Assembly: GCF_002127325.2 (NCBI RefSeq) | Contig: NC_035448.2 | Span: 113,175,660-113,239,659, forward strand | DNA length: 64,000 bases | From: Helianthus annuus | Taxonomy: Eukaryota; Streptophyta; Magnoliopsida; Asterales; Asteraceae | Direction of reading: 5' to 3' | Part shown: piece after piece, positions 8,915 through 21,325 of the stretch | How the letters are laid out: each line of letters starts with the position of its first letter | Numbering within the stretch: position 1 is the stretch's first letter | Made by a program: the position numbers and the translations under genes | The notes under the pieces: generated by a model | Databases searched by the model: none | Told to the model about the DNA's origin: nothing | Seen by the model: the letters and a program-made list of their open reading frames with translations, nothing else

Positions 8915-11900
8915 TCAATCAGTAAAACGGATCATTTTTAGAAAATCCACAAGCACTCTGAATTTCGAGCTGCTGACAGGTTTAGTGAACAAATCGGCAG
9001 CATTTGCATCTGTGTCGATCTGTTCAAGCGTAATCAGACCTCTGTCAAAGCAGTCTCGAATGAAATGAACTTTAATATCAATGTGCTTGGTTTTGGAGTG
9101 AAAAACAGGATTTCTAACAATTTGTATTGCAGCATCATTATCGCAGTAAATAGTAGTGTTAAGATATGTCAAACCATAATCCTGCAATTGATGTTGCATC
9201 CACACCACTTGAGAGCAAGAAGCAGAAGCAGCAACATACTCAGCTTCAGCTGTGGATATCGCCACCGTTTGTTGTTTCTTGCACTGCCAAGAAATGAGCC
9301 GATCACCCAAAAATTGACATCCCGCAGAAGTGGATTTTCTGTCACTGTCAGTACCTCCAAAATTGCTGTCAGAGAAAGCAAACAAGTCAAAATTGGAATC
9401 TTTCGGATACCACAGACCAAACCGAGGTCGGCCTTTAAGATACCGAAAGATCCGTTTAACAGCAATAAGATGAGAAGTTTTAGGATTAGCCTGATAGCGT
9501 GCACAGTTGCAAACAGCAAACATGATGTCCGGACGGCTAGCTGTGAGATACATTAATGACCCGATCATAGACCGATATTGACGTTGATTGACAGACTCTC
9601 CTTCTTCATCTTCAGTCAACAATGGTCTCTCAGCCATAGGTGTCTCAGCAGACTTTGCATCCGAGAACTTGAACTTTGCCAGCACATCATCCACATACTT
9701 CCCTTGATGAATCAGAATTCCTTGCGAACTCTGCTTGACTTGAAGGCCCAAAAACAGAGTCATCTCCCCCAGAGCACTCATTTCAAACTTTTTCTTCATA
9801 ACTTTCTCGAATTCCTTGCATAGATCCTCGCTTGTTGATCCGAAAATAATATCATCAACGTAGATTTGAACCAAGATTTGATCACTGCCTATCCTCTTGA
9901 TGAACAAAGTCTGGTCAATAGTGCCTCGTGTATATCCATGAGCCAACAGATGTTCTGTTAGGGTGGCATACCAAGCTCGAGGAGCCTGGTGTAACCCATA
10001 CAGTGCCTTGTCTAACTTGTAGGCATACTCAGGATGATCTGGATGCACAAATCCTGGCGGTTGCTCAACAAAAATTTCCTCCTTCACATCTCCATAGAGA
10101 AACGCGGTCTTGACATCCATCTGATAGACAGTGAATCCCATGTATGACGCGTACGCCAAAAAGATCCGGATAGCTTCAAGTCGTGCAACCGGAGCATAAA
10201 CTTCATCATAATCCAGTCCTTCGATTTGCCTAAATCCCTGAACCACCAGTCTTGCTTTGTTTCGAACAATGACACCTGCAGAATCCTGCTTGTTTCGAAA
10301 AACCCATCTAGTTCCAAGCTTACGCTTTCCTGCTGGCAACTTGACAAGCTTCCATACTCCAAGTTTTTCAAACTGGTTCAGCTCTTCGTGCATAGCATCT
10401 ACCCAGCCAGGTTCCTGCAAAGCTATATCAATGGTTTTAGGTTCGATTTGAGAAAGATAACTAGAATATAAGCAAGTGTTAATGGTCCCTGATTGACTCC
10501 TGGTCAAAACTCCTGCATTTACAGGACCAATCACATTTTCGATTGGATGATTGCGTTGAACGCTCGTCGGTATGGCCAAATCTGGTACCGTCTCCTCTTC
10601 AGTGGTGGTGTTGCTACACTCCCCCTCATCAGGTGCACTTGTAGTGTGAATTACAGGAGAAGTGACTGTACAATCCTCAGGGATTGGATCAGGAAACATT
10701 GCAGAGTCACTGGTTGATGCACCTTCAGGGGATTGATTGACCACCGGTGTCGGTGTAGGATGTTGCGTGAACACCATTCCCGGCGGATCAACAGTATGAT
10801 GCTTCACAATTTCATCGATCTGTACTTCGTCCTCTGTATCTTCAAACGACAATGGTTGTTTTGGAACTGATTCACCTGCAACTGAGACATCACTTGACAA
10901 AATGTTAAATGATTTAAACAGAGCAGAATAATCATATAACCAATCTGGACCGACTCTAGCGTCCGTAGCATTCTCTTCAAGCCATTCGATGTTGCACGAC
11001 TCAACGACTTTCCTAGTTACTTTGTTGTATACCCTATAAGCAGAGCCTTTAGCATATCCAACAAAGTAACATTCGTCACCTTTGACTTCAAACTTTCCAT
11101 TTGAGTCCATTAGTAATAACACACATGGACAACCAAAAATACGAAAGTGTGAAACCGAAGGTTTATGTCCTTCCAGAATCTCGTAAGGGGTTTTCATGTG
11201 ACGTTTATTAACTAAAGCATGATTCTGGATATAACAAGCCGTGCTAACAGCTTCGGCCCAAAAGAAGCTAGGAAGCTTTGAATCAGCCAGCATGGTACGA
11301 GCTGCCTCAATTAGAGTACGATTTCTTCTTTCAGCCACTCCATTCTGTTGTGGAGTTCGAGGCGCACTGAACTGTCGATCAATTCCCTTTTCACTGCAGA
11401 ACGTATCCAAAGTAACATTCTTGAATTCTGTTCCATTGTCTGATCGAATAACCTTCACCTTAGTACTCGCTTGATTTTCAGCCAATGTAATAAACTGTTT
11501 CACCAGTGCAGCAGTTTCGTTTTTGTGACTGAGAAAATACACCCATGTGTAGCGAGAGTAATCATCGACGATTACTAGACAGTAGGCTTTCTTCCCGATA
11601 CTCAGCACATTCACTGGACCAAAAAGATCCATGTGAAGTAGTTCGAGTACAGCCTTTGTCGAGGGTACTGGTTTAGACTTGTGAGGTTTTCGATGAGCCT
11701 TCCCTTTCGCACAAGCAACACACTTCTCTACCAACATGAAATCCTTGATCGGAAGATCTCGTACCAAATGACCTTTAGCTAGACGATTCAGATTTTTCAT
11801 ATTCACGTGCCCTAGTCGACGGTGCCACAATAAACCATCATGCTCTGAAATCTTCGAGAATAAGCAGGTGATCTCTTCACATGGCTTCTTGTTCATATCA

Positions 11901-12286
11901 ATGACGTAAGCGTTTCCTTTTCTTTCAGCTGTCATCAAGAACCAGTCTTCTGGAATAACAATCCCAGGCTTGAGAACATGACAACCTTTCTTCGTAAAGT
12001 GAACTGAATTTCCTCTATCACAAATTTGCGAAATGCTCAACAAATTGTGCTTCAGTTCTGGAACGTAGTTAACATTTTCAAAGCTGAGAACTCCGTTTTG
12101 AACAGTTCCTTTCAACGTGATTCTGCCAGATTCACCTCCCGCAAACGAGACATATCCACCATTAAATTCTTTGACATTCACAAGTTGGGATAAGTCTCCT
12201 GTCATGTGCCTGGAACAGCCACTATCCATGTACCAGAGGCGCACGGTAGTCCTCCACAGCTGTTCCTGCACGAATAGCGGGATTAG
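8915..12286 (-). CDS. pol: A pol polyprotein (protease, integrase, RT, RNase H)
   Basis: About 1118 residues, full-length and uninterrupted. Order is Copia-type. Protease has [10 protein letters not shown] near residue 17. Integrase has the zinc-binding HRRLGHVN and CVACAKG (about 150-190) and the catalytic blocks [16 protein letters not shown] and QNGVAERRN (about 215-315). RT has [15 protein letters not shown] and the active-site [10 protein letters not shown] (about 800). RNase H has [17 protein letters not shown] and the terminal [11 protein letters not shown]. The frame opens at 12286, overlapping the gag stop by four bases in the -1 frame, with no ATG nearby; the first plausible codons are GTG CAG at 12271. 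It must be reached by frameshift or splicing. FSDSNFGG has N where B has D, at a position I do not think is catalytic. Confidence 0.95.
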   Translation of the reverse strand, partial: LIPLFVQEQLWRTTVRLWYMDSGCSRHMTGDLSQLVNVKEFNGGYVSFAGGESGRITLKGTVQNGVLSFENVNYVPELKHNLLSISQICDRGNSVHFTKKGCHVLKPGIVIPEDWFLMTAERKGNAYVIDMNKKPCEEITCLFSKISEHDGLLWHRRLGHVNMKNLNRLAKGHLVRDLPIKDFMLVEKCVACAKGKAHRKPHKSKPVPSTKAVLELLHMDLFGPVNVLSIGKKAYCLVIVDDYSRYTWVYFLSHKNETAALVKQFITLAENQASTKVKVIRSDNGTEFKNVTLDTFCSEKGIDRQFSAPRTPQQNGVAERRNRTLIEAARTMLADSKLPSFFWAEAVSTACYIQNHALVNKRHMKTPYEILEGHKPSVSHFRIFGCPCVLLLMDSNGKFEVKGDECYFVGYAKGSAYRVYNKVTRKVVESCNIEWLEENATDARVGPDWLYDYSALFKSFNILSSDVSVAGESVPKQPLSFEDTEDEVQIDEIVKHHTVDPPGMVFTQHPTPTPVVNQSPEGASTSDSAMFPDPIPEDCTVTSPVIHTTSAPDEGECSNTTTEEETVPDLAIPTSVQRNHPIENVIGPVNAGVLTRSQSGTINTCLYSSYLSQIEPKTIDIALQEPGWVDAMHEELNQFEKLGVWKLVKLPAGKRKLGTRWVFRNKQDSAGVIVRNKARLVVQGFRQIEGLDYDEVYAPVARLEAIRIFLAYASYMGFTVYQMDVKTAFLYGDVKEEIFVEQPPGFVHPDHPEYAYKLDKALYGLHQAPRAWYATLTEHLLAHGYTRGTIDQTLFIKRIGSDQILVQIYVDDIIFGSTSEDLCKEFEKVMKKKFEMSALGEMTLFLGLQVKQSSQGILIHQGKYVDDVLAKFKFSDAKSAETPMAERPLLTEDEEGESVNQRQYRSMIGSLMYLTASRPDIMFAVCNCARYQANPKTSHLIAVKRIFRYLKGRPRFGLWYPKDSNFDLFAFSDSNFGGTDSDRKSTSAGCQFLGDRLISWQCKKQQTVAISTAEAEYVAASASCSQVVWMQHQLQDYGLTYLNTTIYCDNDAAIQIVRNPVFHSKTKHIDIKVHFIRDCFDRGLITLEQIDTDANAADLFTKPVSSSKFRVLVDFLKMIRFTD

Positions 12287-15200
12287 TTAGATTTAGGAAC
12301 CCAGCCCATAGTGGATCTGGGTTTTCCTTGAGCATCGAAATACGTTACCCTCTGCCAAATTAAATTGTCTTTGTTTAAGAAATTTGATAAATTTGCATTG
12401 ACAGAATTTTTCTGAAGTGTATGAGGCAGATTGGAATGCTTGGCCTTGGGTTTAGGTTTCCAATATTGTTTAGACCAGTTGTTAGCATAATTACCAAACG
12501 CTTGAAATCTGTTTTCAGAAAAATGATTTTGCTGATTTTTATGTCTACGTTTGGCTGCATTCCAATCTTGATCAGAAGGCTTGACCTTACGATGGTCGTT
12601 CTTCATTGTCTTAGACTGATGAGTCGTCATTGACTTAGAAGGACCAGATCGATTTGGTTTGACTTTCTGATGCTGTGCATGTTTAGTTTTAGACTGCACA
12701 GAGGAAGATGGAGAAACACAGTTTCTGGCAATGTGCCCAGCTATCCCACAGTTGAAACAAATTTGCCGTTTCACTGCGGAAGATTTTTGACGATTCACAG
12801 AGGCTGCGGGTCTTTTGGGTCTTGTAGATGGAGCTTGCTTGTTCTGTTTTGATTTACTTGCTTGTGCCTTCCCTGAGCTTGTAGATACCTGAGGATCAGA
12901 ATCAGAACTAGCACTGGCACAAGCATGAGAATCCGAAAAATTTGATTTTTCATTTTTAACTGCTTCATGAAAATCATTTTGATTAGAGTTTTCAGGTGTT
13001 GACCTATGATTTTCTTCACAATCATTTTCTTTTAAATTTTCATTTAAGAAAACTTCTTTCTCTTTTTGCAAATCATTTTGAGTTTCAGTCTCGATCGAAG
13101 CTGAGACGTCATCAACAAATTTCGATTCCTTTCGATCATTGTCATCCAATGATGTTCCCTCAGATTCATCAGTAGAAATATTTACTGAATTTGATTCACA
13201 CGAAAAATCAGTATGTGATTGATTTTCTTGTGAAGCATCATCAGTGGTTTCACTGGATGTGTTCTGAGGAACGTCGTTGGTCACACTATTTTCTCCTAGA
13301 GAATCAGAAATATCAGAATCACAACTTTCAGCAATTTCAAAACAATCATCATCACACGCAGTTTTAAAAGGTTCATCACAAGCATTCACTGTTTTGCCCA
13401 AAACATCAGGCCCAAAAGAAGACGAAACATAACTATGAAAAGAGTTCAAAAACGCTTGTCCAAACACACAACCAGAATTAGTATCATCAAAAGAAGTTTT
13501 AGAAGAATCAGATTCTAAAACTTGTTCACTTCCAAACACATCTCCCCATATCACTTCAGGTACTTTATCTGCACATGACGAAGAACTGTTAGGATCAAAA
13601 GTACCCTTTGACACAAAACATGTCTCTGATTTTACCTGCTCTTCAGTAAATTTGCCATTGATTGATGACTTACTGTTTTTGGAACTTTCAACATTTACCG
13701 AGGGCTTATTATTTTTGGGTCCGTATGTCATTTTACTTTCATTCAGCATCTCCTCCTCGGTCATAGGCAAGTAGGTATAATTGTTATTGTACGGAGGAGG
13801 AGCCTGATTATAACCCAAACCCGACCCTTTCTTTTTAGAATAAGCCAATTGTTGATCACAGAGATTCTTGACTAATTTACTGGAGGAATCAAATTTTTTA
13901 ATATTTAACTCATTAATTTGATATTTATCCTGAACATCCTCCAGTTCCTTAGTTACCTCACACAATTTTTCTTTAACCATGATGAGTTGTGCCGTGGCTA
14001 CACTAACATCGTCTTTGAGTTGGACGATATCCTTACGCTGAGCTTCGATTTTCTCTTTGAAAAGTTTTTCATTTTTCGTTAGAGTGAAATTTTTGCGTTT
14101 AATTTCATTATAATCTTCAATTAGCTCAGCGTTATGGATTCTATAGGCCTCAACTCGTTCCCTACATTCAGAAGTGCAAAAAACAGAAAGTACCTCTTCT
14201 TTGGTGAGACCCTTGACCGGAGCTGACAGAATTTGAGTCATGAAGGCGAAATTTTCAGCTGACGACTCCTCCTCCTGTGCAGCCTTCACATCGTCACTCA
14301 CAGAAGCATTGCTGGCCATGAAAGCGATATTGCTTGGGGTGGCTTGATTCTCAGGAGCTGAAATGTTTAATCTTTCGATCTCTGAACTCCAGTCAAAAGG
14401 CGAATCAGGCTGAACCACCAAAGCTTGGGCCAATCCCACTTGTGGGCTTCCACTGTTGACACTATCAGCAGGCACACCAGTTGTAGTCACAAGGGCTCTT
14501 TCTCGATTTGGTGTAACAGGAGCAGCAGGCTGAGCTGGAGTTTGCTCATCATTCACCTTGGGTTTCGTACAGTTTCTAGCCAAATGACCCTGTTCATGAC
14601 AATTATAACAACGATATTCAAACGGCATCTTTACGGGTCCTGTGAACTTAAGATTTTGCCATTTGTTTTTCCCTGTCTTCCTCACAAAGTTTTTAGCTCT
14701 AAAAGCCGCCATAGCCATCTGCCACGTGATATCCATTTCTTCCACATCCTCTGGATGAATTTGATCCAAATCATCCATGGAAAACTTAGGAGGGTCAAGA
14801 TTTCCCGAAGCAAAGGCGTTCATGCAATTTATGACAGATGCTGCAATTTCAAGATTTTCCTTTGACTGCCTAGAGAAGAAGGCAACCATTTCATTGCTAG
14901 CAACAGAAACAGAAGGTGCAGCAGAAGTCTTTCCAGCACTTGCAGGGGAAGCTTGAGTGGAAGACCCTGAGTTGTAGACATTTGCTGAAGTGGGAGCTGG
15001 TTTAGTATTGCGAAACATTTGGAATCCTCCTTGAGACAGAAGAGCTGTATTGCTGTCACTGGATGCAGTGGGGGCTATAGAAAAACCGGCAGCCAGCATG
15101 CTGTTCTTGTAGTTAGTCTCTCTCTGCTTGTCATCCAATTCACAAGCTTTAATATGCGAGATCATCTCAGACAGGGTGCATCTTGCAAGATCTTTTGTTT

Positions 15201-15819
15201 TCTTTATCATAGCAACATGATGATCCCAGCTCTTGGGTAATGCATTGAGAAGTTGCCTATTTGTCGAAGCATTTGTGGTGTGAATTTCTTCCATTTGCAT
15301 TTGAGTCACCAGCTTGACAAACCTTTGGATCTGATTATCCACTGTTTCACCATAAATATGGTTGAAGTTGTTGAAATTCTGTTGCAGCAAGTTCCTTCTG
15401 CTTTCTTTCATGTCCTCATTACCTTCATACACTTCCACCAGAGAGTCCCAAAGTTCCTTGGCAGATTTACAAGTGCGAAATCCCATAGCAATGTTTGGAC
15501 CCAAACCCATGGTCAGATAAGAAAGAGCTCTATCATCTTCTTCAACAATAAGCACATCTTCTTCCGTGTATTGATCACGAGGCTTCTTTACTTTGACTTC
15601 AGGTTCAGTAGGGCTTTCCATCATGATCTCTCTTGGTCCTCTCAATATGCTGCGCCATAGCTTGTAGTCTTTAACTTTCAGATGCTGTTCAAAGCGCCAT
15701 TTCCACTCGGGAAAGTCATTAGCATCAGTTAAACGTGGAATACGCGTTGTGGTTCCTAGCTTTGAATCCAATTCTTGTTGCTGAGTTAAAGCAGACAATT
15801 CACTGTTGGTGGTTGACAT
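12283..15819 (-). CDS. gag: A gag polyprotein (1178 aa) with two distant zinc knuckles
   Basis: Starts [15 protein letters not shown], the first ATG after the leader. Residues about 30-230 form the UBN2-type gag core ([36 protein letters not shown]). A first CCHC knuckle, [14 protein letters not shown], is near residue 402, followed by a coiled coil (about 550-670) and a long acidic serine-rich part. A second knuckle, [14 protein letters not shown], is near residue 1020, then a basic tail ending in WVPKSN, a phrase typical of the end of Copia gag before protease. The length is several times that of classical Copia gag, as in Sireviruses. No stop or frameshift. Confidence 0.93.
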   Translation of the reverse strand: MSTTNSELSALTQQQELDSKLGTTTRIPRLTDANDFPEWKWRFEQHLKVKDYKLWRSILRGPREIMMESPTEPEVKVKKPRDQYTEEDVLIVEEDDRALSYLTMGLGPNIAMGFRTCKSAKELWDSLVEVYEGNEDMKESRRNLLQQNFNNFNHIYGETVDNQIQRFVKLVTQMQMEEIHTTNASTNRQLLNALPKSWDHHVAMIKKTKDLARCTLSEMISHIKACELDDKQRETNYKNSMLAAGFSIAPTASSDSNTALLSQGGFQMFRNTKPAPTSANVYNSGSSTQASPASAGKTSAAPSVSVASNEMVAFFSRQSKENLEIAASVINCMNAFASGNLDPPKFSMDDLDQIHPEDVEEMDITWQMAMAAFRAKNFVRKTGKNKWQNLKFTGPVKMPFEYRCYNCHEQGHLARNCTKPKVNDEQTPAQPAAPVTPNRERALVTTTGVPADSVNSGSPQVGLAQALVVQPDSPFDWSSEIERLNISAPENQATPSNIAFMASNASVSDDVKAAQEEESSAENFAFMTQILSAPVKGLTKEEVLSVFCTSECRERVEAYRIHNAELIEDYNEIKRKNFTLTKNEKLFKEKIEAQRKDIVQLKDDVSVATAQLIMVKEKLCEVTKELEDVQDKYQINELNIKKFDSSSKLVKNLCDQQLAYSKKKGSGLGYNQAPPPYNNNYTYLPMTEEEMLNESKMTYGPKNNKPSVNVESSKNSKSSINGKFTEEQVKSETCFVSKGTFDPNSSSSCADKVPEVIWGDVFGSEQVLESDSSKTSFDDTNSGCVFGQAFLNSFHSYVSSSFGPDVLGKTVNACDEPFKTACDDDCFEIAESCDSDISDSLGENSVTNDVPQNTSSETTDDASQENQSHTDFSCESNSVNISTDESEGTSLDDNDRKESKFVDDVSASIETETQNDLQKEKEVFLNENLKENDCEENHRSTPENSNQNDFHEAVKNEKSNFSDSHACASASSDSDPQVSTSSGKAQASKSKQNKQAPSTRPKRPAASVNRQKSSAVKRQICFNCGIAGHIARNCVSPSSSVQSKTKHAQHQKVKPNRSGPSKSMTTHQSKTMKNDHRKVKPSDQDWNAAKRRHKNQQNHFSENRFQAFGNYANNWSKQYWKPKPKAKHSNLPHTLQKNSVNANLSNFLNKDNLIWQRVTYFDAQGKPRSTMGWVPKSN

Positions 15820-16486
15820 TTTTAATAAATCAGTTAATTAATTGATTGATTTAATTAAGTCCAAGTCAACAGTCCAAAAGTCCGTTTCAATTTGTCGTTG
15901 CGAGTCGTAACTGGGTTGCGAGTGGAATGTGCGAGTCGTAATGAGGTGATTTCGAGTCGTAATGAGGTGTTTGCGAGTCGTAATCGTAGACGGTTGCGAG
16001 TCAGGTCAAACTTGAATGCGAGTCGTAACCAATATGGTTGCGAGTCGTAACAGGACAGGATGAGCCGAAACCGTGGTTGCGAGTGATGATCAAAAAGCTG
16101 GTTGCGAGTCGTAACTGGGCGAGATGAACCGAAACCAAGGCTGATTGCGAGTCGCAACTAAACCGTGATGAGCCGTAACTGGGAGATTGCGAGTCGGAAC
16201 CTGCAAAACAGAAAGTGATAAGGACTGTTTACTCGCAATCCCGATTTTTCAGCAGTTTCCAAAATTCAAAGATTTGGTAATCTTTGAATCTGTTGAACCA
16301 ATATCCCGAGATTTCAGCAAACACCGAGACTGAAATCAAACAGAACCAAAATCAGTAATTTTTCAAGGAATTTTCAGGAACAGTCGATGAACAGATCTGC
16401 ATACACACTTCAACAAATCGAATCAGTAAAATATGAGATTCTTGAATCTGATTGATATCAAACCGAGCCTTTGAATGGCTTCAATG
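15820..16486 (-). repeat. A 5' leader with GCGAGTCGTAAC repeats
   Basis: Non-coding leader between PBS and gag. From 15896 to 16200 the plus strand has more than a dozen copies of TGCGAGTCGTAAC, GATGAGCCGAAAC and variants. On the sense strand CTGTTTTGCAGGTTCCG (about 16195-16212) could be a splice site; the leader of the third ORF has a near match. The remainder (16215-16486) is AT-rich without recognisable genes. Confidence 0.75.
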
Positions 16487-16498
16487 GCTCTGATACCA
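16487..16498 (-). other. A primer-binding site
   Basis: TGGTATCAGAGC on the minus strand, two bases from the 5' LTR; initiator-tRNA-Met type. Confidence 0.9.
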
Positions 16499-16500
16499 AT

Positions 16501-16901
16501 TGTAAAACCCGTGAGGATCACAATGATATCAATCTAACTTTGTGAGAGTGCGGAAACCAAACACAAAGGTGATTCAAGAAACAACATATATATCAAATAA
16601 CACACAATGAAAAACAAAACAAACCAAACTTGCATTCAACTTGAAGATGACTGATACAAGATCGGTAGGAACTCGGTTCCTTGCTTGGTGTCGCTCCCTG
16701 CTTCTATTCGGTATCAACAACCCTTAATCTATTGATTAAAGGTGTTTAAATACAAAACATAAGGGCCGAAACTACTCAAGCCCATGCGACACACTTACAA
16801 GCCCAACCCACATAAGATTAACCCAAAACATAATTAAACTAATTACAAGATCAATCCCTATATTTTGTTAACCTGCATGAATAAACCTTCAGGTTCCAAC
16901 A
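16501..16901 (-). repeat. A 5' LTR (401 bp)
   Basis: Right, upstream copy. A weak TATA-like TATTTAAA is at 16745-16752 on the sense strand. The right border is followed by AATAA, matching the left TSD. Confidence 0.95.
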
Positions 16902-17000
16902 AATAAGAAGCAATACATTACCAGAATGAGGATTATATATCATCTGAGGATCCTCAAACATGAACAGGGTATTGAGATATCTAAGGATCCTTGATCCTTC

Positions 17001-17835
17001 TCACATAAAGTATTTCTTTAAATGAATAGCATTCCAAGCTCTTGGTAAGAGATCATCATCCATTGTTAACAAACGATATGCCCCCTTTCCTGCTTCAGCT
17101 TCAATTAGATAGAGATCTTCCCACTTTGGTGCTAGCTTGCCATCAGCGAGATTTGTGGTATTTTGGAATGCCTTCCTTAACACCATGTCACCAACTTGAA
17201 ACCTTCTGACCCAGGCATTTTTGTTGTAAGCTCCAGCTACTCTTTGTTGATAGCTAGCCAACCCTATCCTTGCCAAATCCCTGAGTTCTTCTATGGTATC
17301 CTGGTCTTGAGCCAAGCTTTCAGCATTTCCTTCAGGATCACGGATGCTTGTTCTTGCAGTGGGGACTACCATTTCTGTATAGATCACCGATTCAGCTCCA
17401 AAAACTAGGGAGAATGGAGTTTGACCAGTAGCATTCTTAGGAGTTATCCTATCATCCCATAAGACATATGGTAACTCTACTGCCCATTTTCCTTTCTTGG
17501 ATCCAAGCTTCTTCTTCAAGTTGTTGATGATGATCTTATTGGATGATTCTGCCTGACCATTAGCTTGTGGGTGGACTGGTGTTGATGTTATCATCCTAAT
17601 CACCCAGCTATCACAAAAGTTAGTGGTTTGACTCCTAATAAATTGGGATCCATTGTCATAAAACATTTCAGAACGTATTCCAAATCTGGTAATGATATTT
17701 CTTTTAATAAAGGATATAACTTATTTCTCTCTGACTTGTGGGAAGGCTTCTGCTTCTATCCACTTGGAGAAGTAACCAGTCAAGGCTAACATGAATACTT
17801 TCCTCCTGGATAAGAATGGAAGTTCGAACAGGTCT
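17001..17835 (-). pseudogene. pol: C integrase C-terminal remnant
   Basis: The open part at 17001-17666 encodes the second half of a Gypsy integrase: DNGSQFIRSQTTNFCDSW, the TPVHPQANGQAESSNK block, and a C-terminal domain ending RAWNAIHLKKYFM. The preceding 100 codons (KVFMLALTGYFSKWIEAEAF) are in another frame at about 17721-17820. The protein matches the integrase of D closely. Zinc-finger domain, RT, RNase H and protease are missing because C has an internal deletion that joins this piece directly to gag. A lies 100 bases downstream. Confidence 0.85.
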
Positions 17836-19810
17836 GTCCCCATTCTCCATCTTTGTTTCCTTAGCGTGTCTTTTAGCTGCTGAGAATGAAGTTCCACAAA
17901 TATCAGAACCTCCAGAGATGAAGAGTATGATTTGAGCATCAACTGGCGGTGGAGGAGCTTTTTCAGGAATTTTCTCAGAATCCTGGACCCTTGACTTTTT
18001 CCTTCCAAGCAACTCCTTCAAGTATCCTTTACTCAAAAGATAACCTATCTCCTTCCTTAATTCTATGCACTCATCTGTGAGATGACCAAAATCCTCATGA
18101 TAAGCGTACCACTTTGATTTATCTTTAGCAGCAGCTGGTTTATCACTCTTCTTTGGCCACCTAGCCTTGTCACCTAAATTCTGCATAGCAAGGATCAGTT
18201 CACTGTTATCAGTAGAAAAATAATATTCAGAGATTGGAGGATAATCCTCATCATCTTCCTCTTGTTCCACAACATGCACATTCTGGTTGTCAGGTTTAGT
18301 GTATGGTTTGGATCGGTTATTCCTGAAATAGGATCCTTGCTTCTCTTGTTTTGAGGATCCTGACAACCTTTCTTGGATCCTTTTGTCATCCTCTAAACGA
18401 ATGAACCTTAAGTCCTTGTTCCTTACTTCATCTAGGTTCCTGCAAGGTGTCATAACAAGATCATCATAGAACTGAGAATCTTTTAGTAAACCCATTTTAA
18501 AAGCTTCAACAACAGTGGCAATATCCAGGTTAAGGATTTCTAAGGATTCTCTACTAAATTTAGTTATATAATCTCTTAATGATTCATTGTGACCTTGGGT
18601 CATCCTATATAAGCCACTAGTCAACCTTTCAAATGTTCTACTACATGAGAATTGATTATTGAACAATTTAACTAAATGAGAAAATGAAGTAATTGAGTAA
18701 GGAGGAAGACTTAGCAACCATTTCAAAGCTGATCCAGTTAGTGTGGATCCAAAGCCCTTGCATAGAGAGGCTTCCTTTAACCTTTCTGGAATGGGGTTGA
18801 TCTCCATTCTCTCCCTGTGTTGTGCAACATGTTCCTCTGGATCGGTGGTACCATCGTACAATTTCATATTAGGGGTTTGGAACCGCTTTGATATCTCAGC
18901 ATTACATATGGGTGGTGCAAAGCGAGACACCTTATGACTTCCATCCGGGATCTCAGGAATGGGTTTAGCCACTCCCGGGACACTGGATATCATATCTTTG
19001 AGTTTTTGTAACTCCTTAGCCATGGCTTGATTGATCCCTGGTTCCTGCATAAAACCATGATTAGTGCCAATAGATGTATTGAAATTGTTACCTCCTAATT
19101 GGTTTGGAATTGGCATCCCAGAATTGTATCCGAAATGAGGCATCTCTGGTGTAAGGGTGAGACCAGATGAAGCAATAGTTTGCATGGGAATGAAGTCTCC
19201 TAAGTGAACTTTAGAACTTCCAGACAATTGACTCCCTAAGGATCCTTGATCCTGGAAGATGTTGGATCCAGGATACATCGGTGCTGAAGGTCTTGGAGGA
19301 TACTCCATGGATCCTTGAACCTGTGATGAGGATCCATGATGTTGAGGGTAGGATCCTTGAGGCTGGAAAATAGGATCCCCGAGTCTGTGTTGTTGTTAGT
19401 GATCCATACTGCAAACTTGATGATCCTTGATACTGAACACCTGATGCTTTGGAATGCTGGACTGTTGATGGTGGAGTGGTAAAATCCAACGGCCTCGGTA
19501 TCAGTGGGGAGTGATCCTCCGCTGATTTCTTCAGTTTCTTGATTTCATCAATTTCACGAAGTATCCTTCCGTTAGTTTCATCCTGCTGTTGCGTGTAACC
19601 TTTCATCTGCAAAATCAAAGTATAAAGATCACTGTTAGTAGGTGTAGAGGAAGAAACAGTAGTTGGTTTTGTGAAAACAGGGATTGTCTTCTTCGGAGCA
19701 TTCTCAGCATTCTTCTGGAATGCACGGGGAATAGGAGGCAATGGTGGAATGTCCTGTGATGAGGTAACCGCCGACATGGAACTTGAAGTGGTTTTTCCCT
19801 GAAAAGCCAT
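17820..19810 (-). pseudogene. gag: C gag, frameshifted and fused to integrase by deletion
   Basis: I start it at the ATG at 19810 (MAFQGKTTSSSMSAV), matching the gag start of D. The first part is open to about 19375; there a 1-base shift moves the frame, and the main part (about 19370 to 17820) carries the Tat-type gag domain: LPPYSITSFSHLVKLFNNQFSC, DYITKFSRESLEILN and PCRNLDEVRNKDLRFIRLED. A histidine-cysteine stretch (WYAYHEDFGHLTDEC) follows near residue 410 of the main ORF. After ETKMENGDRPVRTS the gag frame runs into out-of-frame integrase sequence and stops at 17704. Confidence 0.85.
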
Positions 19811-19874
19811 GTGTTGATGGTAATGCACAGAAATGAATGAAATGAACAATTTTTTCAGGATTGAAGCACCAATT

Positions 19875-19894
19875 GCCCCATGGTGGGCGCCAAA
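19875..19894 (-). other. C primer-binding site
   Basis: On the minus strand TTTGGCGCCCACCATGGGGC, next to the 5' LTR. D has the same with CCGTGG, and I is close. I do not assign the tRNA with certainty. Confidence 0.75.
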
Positions 19895-19895
19895 C

Positions 19896-20554
19896 TGTAT
19901 TGGTTAAAAGTATGATTAAGGATAAAGTAACCAAACTTTGAATGTGAGGTAGAGTGCTAGTTACGTCGATCAAATGTATGAACAATTATCAAACAGAAAT
20001 GACAATGAACACAAGGATTATACGAGGAAAAAGCTCTTGATCAATAAATGATCTCTGGCATAAAAAACCTCGAATAGTGAAAACTATCGTTATCAAGTAT
20101 ATTGAATGGAAAAGTTTACAACTTTGGATAATATTGAGCTTGTTACAATAAGATTGCGAGTGTGTTTGTAGACTGTGTTCGAGAGAGAGTCTGCGAGAGT
20201 GTGTGTGTTCTATATGTTAATTCAAGCTTAATATCCCACTATAGCGTTTAACTAATCTAGCTAAACTAACTATCCGAAATTCTTGGCATGCTCCCACGTT
20301 CTCCATCAACGGCCCTTGACCCATGCACGTGACAAAAATAAGAGCATATTACCCTTGATTCTTGGTTAGAATAAGTCCTCTTCAAAATGCACCTGCAAAA
20401 CAAGGCCAAAGGATGTTGGAAACAATTGTTAGTTTATTAGAACAATAGTGAGGATCCGTGATCCTTAGTCTTCCTGCACCATTTCCTGAGGATCCGTGAT
20501 CCAGGCCATACAAAGGATACATGATCCATAAGCATTAAAATTCTATCCCCAACA
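19896..20554 (-). repeat. C 5' LTR (659 bp)
   Basis: On the sense strand it starts TGTTGGGGATAGAATTTTAA and ends TTTTAACCAATACA. It resembles the LTR of I (49430-50103; TGTTAGGGGATTAATTTTTA start, ACCAAAACA end), so C and I belong to one family. The partner LTR is not in the window. The TSD candidate on the right is GTATG (20555-20559). Confidence 0.8.
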
Positions 20555-21325
20555 GTATGCACACCATTTAGATTTGTCCTTTAAGGATGTTGATTTTTCA
20601 TTCTTCTTGGGTTATCATGCTTTCTCACCTAAATTCTGCAAGGCAAGCATTAGTTCACTATTATCAACAGAAAAACAGTATTCGAATATCCGAGGATATT
20701 CTTCCTCATCTTCTTCTTGTTTAACTGCATGAACATTTTGATTGTCATGCTTGGAGTACGGCTTGGATCAGTTATTCTTGTAGAAGGATCCTTGCTTCTT
20801 ATCGTTGTACTTATGTTTAGGATAACCAGTTAACCTGTCTTGGATCCTTTTATCATCCTCTAATCCGATGAATCTTAAGGCCCAGTTCCTGACTTCATCT
20901 AAGTTCCTGCATGGGGTCATAACAAGGTCATCATAGAAAGGAGAATCCTTTTGTAATCCCATCTTAAATACTTCTACTACAGTCACAATGTCATGGTTTG
21001 GGATTTCTAAGGATTCTCTACCAAACTCAGTAACATAATCCCTAAAGGATTCATCACGGGCTTGGGTTATTCTATATAGGTTACTAGTTATCCTTTCAAA
21101 AGTTCTACAACAAGAAAATTGATTATTAAATAGGTTAACTAAGTGCGAAATGAAGTTATAGAGTAAGGAGGAAGACTTAGCAGCCATTTTAGTGCTGATC
21201 TAGTGAGTGTGGATCCAAAGCCCTTGCATAAACAGGCTTCCTTCGATCTTTCGGAGATGGGGTTTATCTCCATCCTTTCTCTGTATTGTGCCACATGCTT
21301 CTCTGGATCATTTGTACCATCATAC
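20555..21325 (-). pseudogene. gag: I gag, third segment
   Basis: Minus-strand Tat-type gag. The open part, about 20768-21187, reads FISHLVNLFNNQFSCCRTFER and PCRNLDEVRNWALRFIGLED, homologous to gag of C and D. It joins exactly, across D and its TSD CATAC, to the gag segment at 38456-38886. It is cut on the left by the C LTR at 20554. Several frame breaks. Confidence 0.8.

Larger units (their letters stand above)
4120..16901 (-). mobile_element. Element A: apparently intact Sirevirus-type Copia, 12.8 kb
   Basis: Two LTRs (4120-4520 and 16501-16901) begin TGTAAAACCCG and end GGTTCCAACA, and I find no difference between them. They are flanked by the 5 bp TSD AATAA (4115-4119 and 16902-16906). 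Order on the minus strand: LTR, PBS, repeat-rich leader, gag, pol, non-coding region with paired hairpins, third ORF, polypurine tract, LTR. All three large ORFs are open over full length. Identical LTRs mean a very recent insertion; whether it is still active cannot be read from sequence. The long gag, integrase-before-RT order, PBS and extra 3' ORF fit the Sirevirus (SIRE/Maximus) group. Confidence 0.93.
2740..20554 (-). mobile_element. Element C: Tat-type Gypsy deletion derivative, interrupted by A
   Basis: Minus-strand element with a 659 bp 5' LTR (19896-20554), a PBS of the TGGCGCC type, gag, a truncated integrase and a 3' untranslated region with tandem repeats. A lies within the 3' untranslated region (4120-16901). 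The 3' LTR, and any antisense gene equivalent to that of D, are missing: C ends at about 2740 against F. Protease, RT and RNase H have been deleted. C itself sits inside element I, whose gag continues at 20555. Confidence 0.8.
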
